Shown here: positions 4,307 to 6,600 of the stretch, piece after piece
How the letters are laid out: each line of letters starts with the position of its first letter
Numbering within the stretch: the stretch's first letter is position 1
Assembly: GCA_030614945.1 (NCBI GenBank)
Contig: JAUXAH010000104.1
Location: 1-6,600 of the forward strand
Source of the DNA: Phycisphaerae bacterium
GTDB taxonomy: Bacteria > Planctomycetota > Phycisphaerae > Sedimentisphaerales > SG8-4
Direction of reading: 5' to 3'
Length of the DNA stretch: 6,600 nucleotides
Translations under genes and position numbers: made by a program
Notes under the pieces: generated by a model
What the model saw: only the letters and a program-made list of their open reading frames with translations
What the model was told of the DNA's origin: nothing
Database searches by the model: none

Positions 4307-6518
4307 ACAGAATTGTTACCGTCGTTCCCTTGCCGGGCTCGCTTGTAATCTCCAGCGTGCCCTTGTTCAATTGTATGAGCCGGGCGGCGTGGGCAAGACC
4401 CATTCCTCGTTTGCGCCCTGCCGGCTTAGCCGAGAAGAGCGGCTGGGTCGCCTTTTGGAGCGTCTCAGCGTCCATTCCGCAGCCGAGGTCGTTGATTTGC
4501 AATTTCACAAAGTTGCCGCCCTCGGCATCGGCGGTAACCTTTATGGGACCGAGACTGCCGGTGTAGGATTCAATAGCGTTGGAAAAGATATTTGCAATTG
4601 CTGATACAATCTGGCCTGAATCTACGAAAACGCTTTTGACATCCTCGGCAACTTCAATCTGGACATTGATATGTTCTACACCTGTCTTTTGGCTGGTTAA
4701 TTGCACAGCTTCATCGAGCATCTGTTTGATATTCGTCTCGGCCAGCCTGGGCTCCGGCGGATGGGCAAAGCTCATCAGGTCCTCGATAACCGCAGATATT
4801 TCGCCGGTATTTTCCTGTATCTGTTTCAGGATTCGTTTTTTTTCCGGGTCGGTCTCGGCCTCGTCGAGTAATTGCGCTCGGCCGGATATGACCGAGAGGG
4901 GATTATTCAATTCGTGTGCTGCTCCGGCTGCCATCTCAGCCAGGGCGTTCAGCGGGCTATCTGCCGCAATTCGGGGTTGGGCATCTTTGGGTTTGGTAAG
5001 AAGCCGGGCAAACTGCTCGGCGAAATGCTGCTGGTTTGCGGATGTAAAAGCCATATCTAAAACAGCCCCGGCAATCGAAGTAGCTGTTCGGAACTTTTCC
5101 TCGAACAGCCCTGCGTCGCCCGGATAACGAAGCTCAAAAACAATTGCTCCGACTGCCTTACCGTTGGCTAAGAGAGGCGCCAATTTAGTCTGCTTCAGGT
5201 CAAAGTCAACGTCTAATTGCTCGAACAGCCAGTCGATATAATCGTGGGCATCTAAAATTGCAAAGCTGGTCGCTATCGTTTCTGGTACGGCCGGTGTCCT
5301 CACAGGAGCGTTTAATATGACCGTTTTTGTTTGAGCCAAGTTCTCCACAACGACGGCTTTGAGAAATTGCGGCCTGGCCGGAGGAACTAAATACACACAA
5401 ACCATACCTGTTTGATAAAACTTTTGCCACCGCACAGCAAAGTTTTCTGCTATATCGATTGCCGGGGTGCTCGAATTTATACTCAGCAGAAATTCTCTTG
5501 TAAAATCTAAATGGCTCGAAGCAGTTTGCAACTCGCGATTTTCAAGGGACAATTTTGTGTGCTCCTGCGCTAACTGGGCGGCGGCAGTATGAGCAGCGTC
5601 GCAATAGCTCGCCACGGCGTTTGCTAAATCCAGGCCCAGAACTTTGAATTTTTGCCCGGCTGTTTCGGGCAGCTCCCGGCGGATTTGCCCTAATTGCTCA
5701 GACGGAATCGCAAGTGATTGGGCTATTTTCTCTGCCGGCTCGGGTGAATCATAACTGCCGGACTGGCCGATGCCGCATTGGCGTGCTACAAAATCGGCTA
5801 ACTGAACGACTTGAGCAATTCTTACTTCAGGCATATTTTGAGAAATTATCCCGGTGTCACTGTGATGAAGCCAGATGGCAAGGGTAATTTGATTTGGCAG
5901 GTGCCATTTTTGAGCCAACCGCTTGCCGAGTATTGTATGGTCGGTGCCGAGGTGTTTTTGCTCGATGGCACAGGCGCCGGCTTTTGTTGATTTCGCTTCT
6001 TCGACAATACGGGCAAGACTTTTCGGCATTGCCTCTTCGAGTGCAAGTTTTCCGATATCGTGCAGAAGCCCCGCAGAAAAAGCCAGCTGTGAATCCATTT
6101 GAGGTGATATGATTTCGGCGATGTCTTTAGCACAGCAGGCGACTGCAAGAGCGTGTTGTATAAGCTCTTTTCTAAGCACGATTCTGTCGTTGTCGTGGTC
6201 GAAGGTGCGGAAAACTTTAACAGATAAAACTGCGTCGCGGACCAGGTGCGCGGCCAGTTTGTCAAGCGCCTGGCGAAGTGAAAATTTCTCATCAGGCGAC
6301 CTTACGCCTTGCTGGTGGATGAGCGAAAGAATCTTGGCCGTAAGGGCCGGGTCTGATTCAATAATATCAGCTATGGCTGAGGGTGAGAATTGGGGCTGCA
6401 GCAGCTTGGAAAAAAATCGTGCTGCAACTGAGGGTAAGGTCGAAAGCGAATCGAGCTGACGAATAGCAAGCTCTACCTGGTGGGCAGATGCTGTTGTATT
6501 AGACGGTTTGTCCGGCAT
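4293..6518 (-). CDS. HDOD domain / GAF-like / histidine kinase hybrid sensor protein
   Basis: Numbering is from ATG 6518 (741 aa). Residues 15-210 form an HDOD domain (LSTLPSVAARFF, DPALTAKIL, GLLHDIGKL). HD-superfamily ligand positions appear intact: H122, H153-D154, H194, H218-H219, D242. A coiled coil (about 307-340) links to a GAF-like region (about 341-490). The kinase core follows: HisKA with GAAHELNNPLS (phospho-acceptor H535), N-box NIFSNAIES (N647), G1 NDLGCGM (D677) and G2 GMGL (705-708). There is no signal peptide or membrane helix, so it is cytoplasmic. It presumably autophosphorylates in response to a ligand at the HDOD or GAF region; no receiver domain or response regulator is nearby, so the partner is elsewhere. 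ATG 6518 is preferred over the in-frame ATG 6548 because GGGAG (6529-6525) sits 6 nt before it. The C-terminus is encoded by a repeat unit. Confidence 0.92.
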   Translation of the reverse strand: MPDKPSNTTASAHQVELAIRQLDSLSTLPSVAARFFSKLLQPQFSPSAIADIIESDPALTAKILSLIHQQGVRSPDEKFSLRQALDKLAAHLVRDAVLSVKVFRTFDHDNDRIVLRKELIQHALAVACCAKDIAEIISPQMDSQLAFSAGLLHDIGKLALEEAMPKSLARIVEEAKSTKAGACAIEQKHLGTDHTILGKRLAQKWHLPNQITLAIWLHHSDTGIISQNMPEVRIAQVVQLADFVARQCGIGQSGSYDSPEPAEKIAQSLAIPSEQLGQIRRELPETAGQKFKVLGLDLANAVASYCDAAHTAAAQLAQEHTKLSLENRELQTASSHLDFTREFLLSINSSTPAIDIAENFAVRWQKFYQTGMVCVYLVPPARPQFLKAVVVENLAQTKTVILNAPVRTPAVPETIATSFAILDAHDYIDWLFEQLDVDFDLKQTKLAPLLANGKAVGAIVFELRYPGDAGLFEEKFRTATSIAGAVLDMAFTSANQQHFAEQFARLLTKPKDAQPRIAADSPLNALAEMAAGAAHELNNPLSVISGRAQLLDEAETDPEKKRILKQIQENTGEISAVIEDLMSFAHPPEPRLAETNIKQMLDEAVQLTSQKTGVEHINVQIEVAEDVKSVFVDSGQIVSAIANIFSNAIESYTGSLGPIKVTADAEGGNFVKLQINDLGCGMDAETLQKATQPLFSAKPAGRKRGMGLAHAARLIQLNKGTLEITSEPGKGTTVTILLRIA

Positions 6519-6524
6519 ATAGTT

Positions 6525-6529
6525 CTCCC
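6525..6529 (-). promoter_or_regulatory. ribosome binding site deciding the kinase start
   Basis: GGGAG is 6 nt before ATG 6518. The alternative in-frame ATG at 6548 lies in GCATTACGCATT-like repeat sequence and has only a distant AGGT, so the longer version (10 more residues) is less likely. No promoter could be recognised in the 70 bp that remain upstream (6530-6600). Confidence 0.6.
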
Positions 6530-6600
6530 TGTCTCTTCGTATTGGCATTACGCATTAGATACCTGCAACAAGATAGTATCCCCCATTATTTCTATTGGCC

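Noticed and set aside
4579..5127. 182-codon open frame on the plus strand
   Set aside because: It is opposite the kinase core, whose H-box, N-box and G-boxes lie on the minus strand.
5846..6292. 148-codon minus-strand frame inside the kinase gene
   Set aside because: It is an alternative frame of the HDOD region; the main frame carries the HD motif and family consensus.

Overview
This looks like one bacterial chromosomal segment with moderate GC. Every supported gene lies on the minus strand, so transcription runs from position 6600 towards 1. The most likely source is an environmental Planctomycetota (Phycisphaerae-like) genome. This is an inference from remembered resemblance: the mature secreted protein starts with a PPAPTMKTLDDIY-type motif, the intergenic regions carry short dispersed-looking repeats, and the protein repertoire fits. 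No rRNA, tRNA, CRISPR array, integrase or transposase gene was found.

Layout, in the direction of transcription. (1) 6518-4293 encodes a soluble hybrid sensor: an HDOD domain, a coiled coil, a GAF-like region and a HisKA/HATPase histidine kinase. Its stop codon lies inside a short direct repeat. (2) 4292-3955 is a non-coding region. It holds a cluster of short repeats (4133-4306), a near-consensus sigma70-type promoter (TTGCCT-17-TATAAT) and a 13-bp palindrome. (3) 3954-3490 encodes a small exported protein with a clear signal peptide. (4) 3489-3186 carries a 9-bp hairpin, a start-less open frame that continues in phase after the previous stop, and a second promoter candidate (TTGATT-17-TATAAA). 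(5) 3185-1880 is the most unusual part: three small genes chained by 4-nt overlaps. They are a soluble 135-aa protein, a 68-aa protein with a TTG start, and a 232-aa membrane-anchored protein. The first and third share about 76% identity over their last 92 residues. (6) 1738-914 encodes a membrane-anchored AsmA-like protein. (7) 786-1 encodes the N-terminal 262 residues of an AMP-forming acyl-CoA synthetase-type enzyme and runs off the window.

The chained cassette contains a direct duplication with a constant 898-bp offset (1811-2181 and 2709-3079). It covers the shared C-terminal domain and the start of the small ORF that follows. Downstream of the second copy, the small-ORF homologue has lost its start codon and ends early. 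The block therefore reads as [N-term B][domain][small ORF][N-term A][domain][small-ORF relic]. I do not recognise any of these three proteins. Genes from 3185 down to 914, and perhaps to 1, could form one operon from the promoter at 3288-3316. No convincing rho-independent terminator was seen between them.
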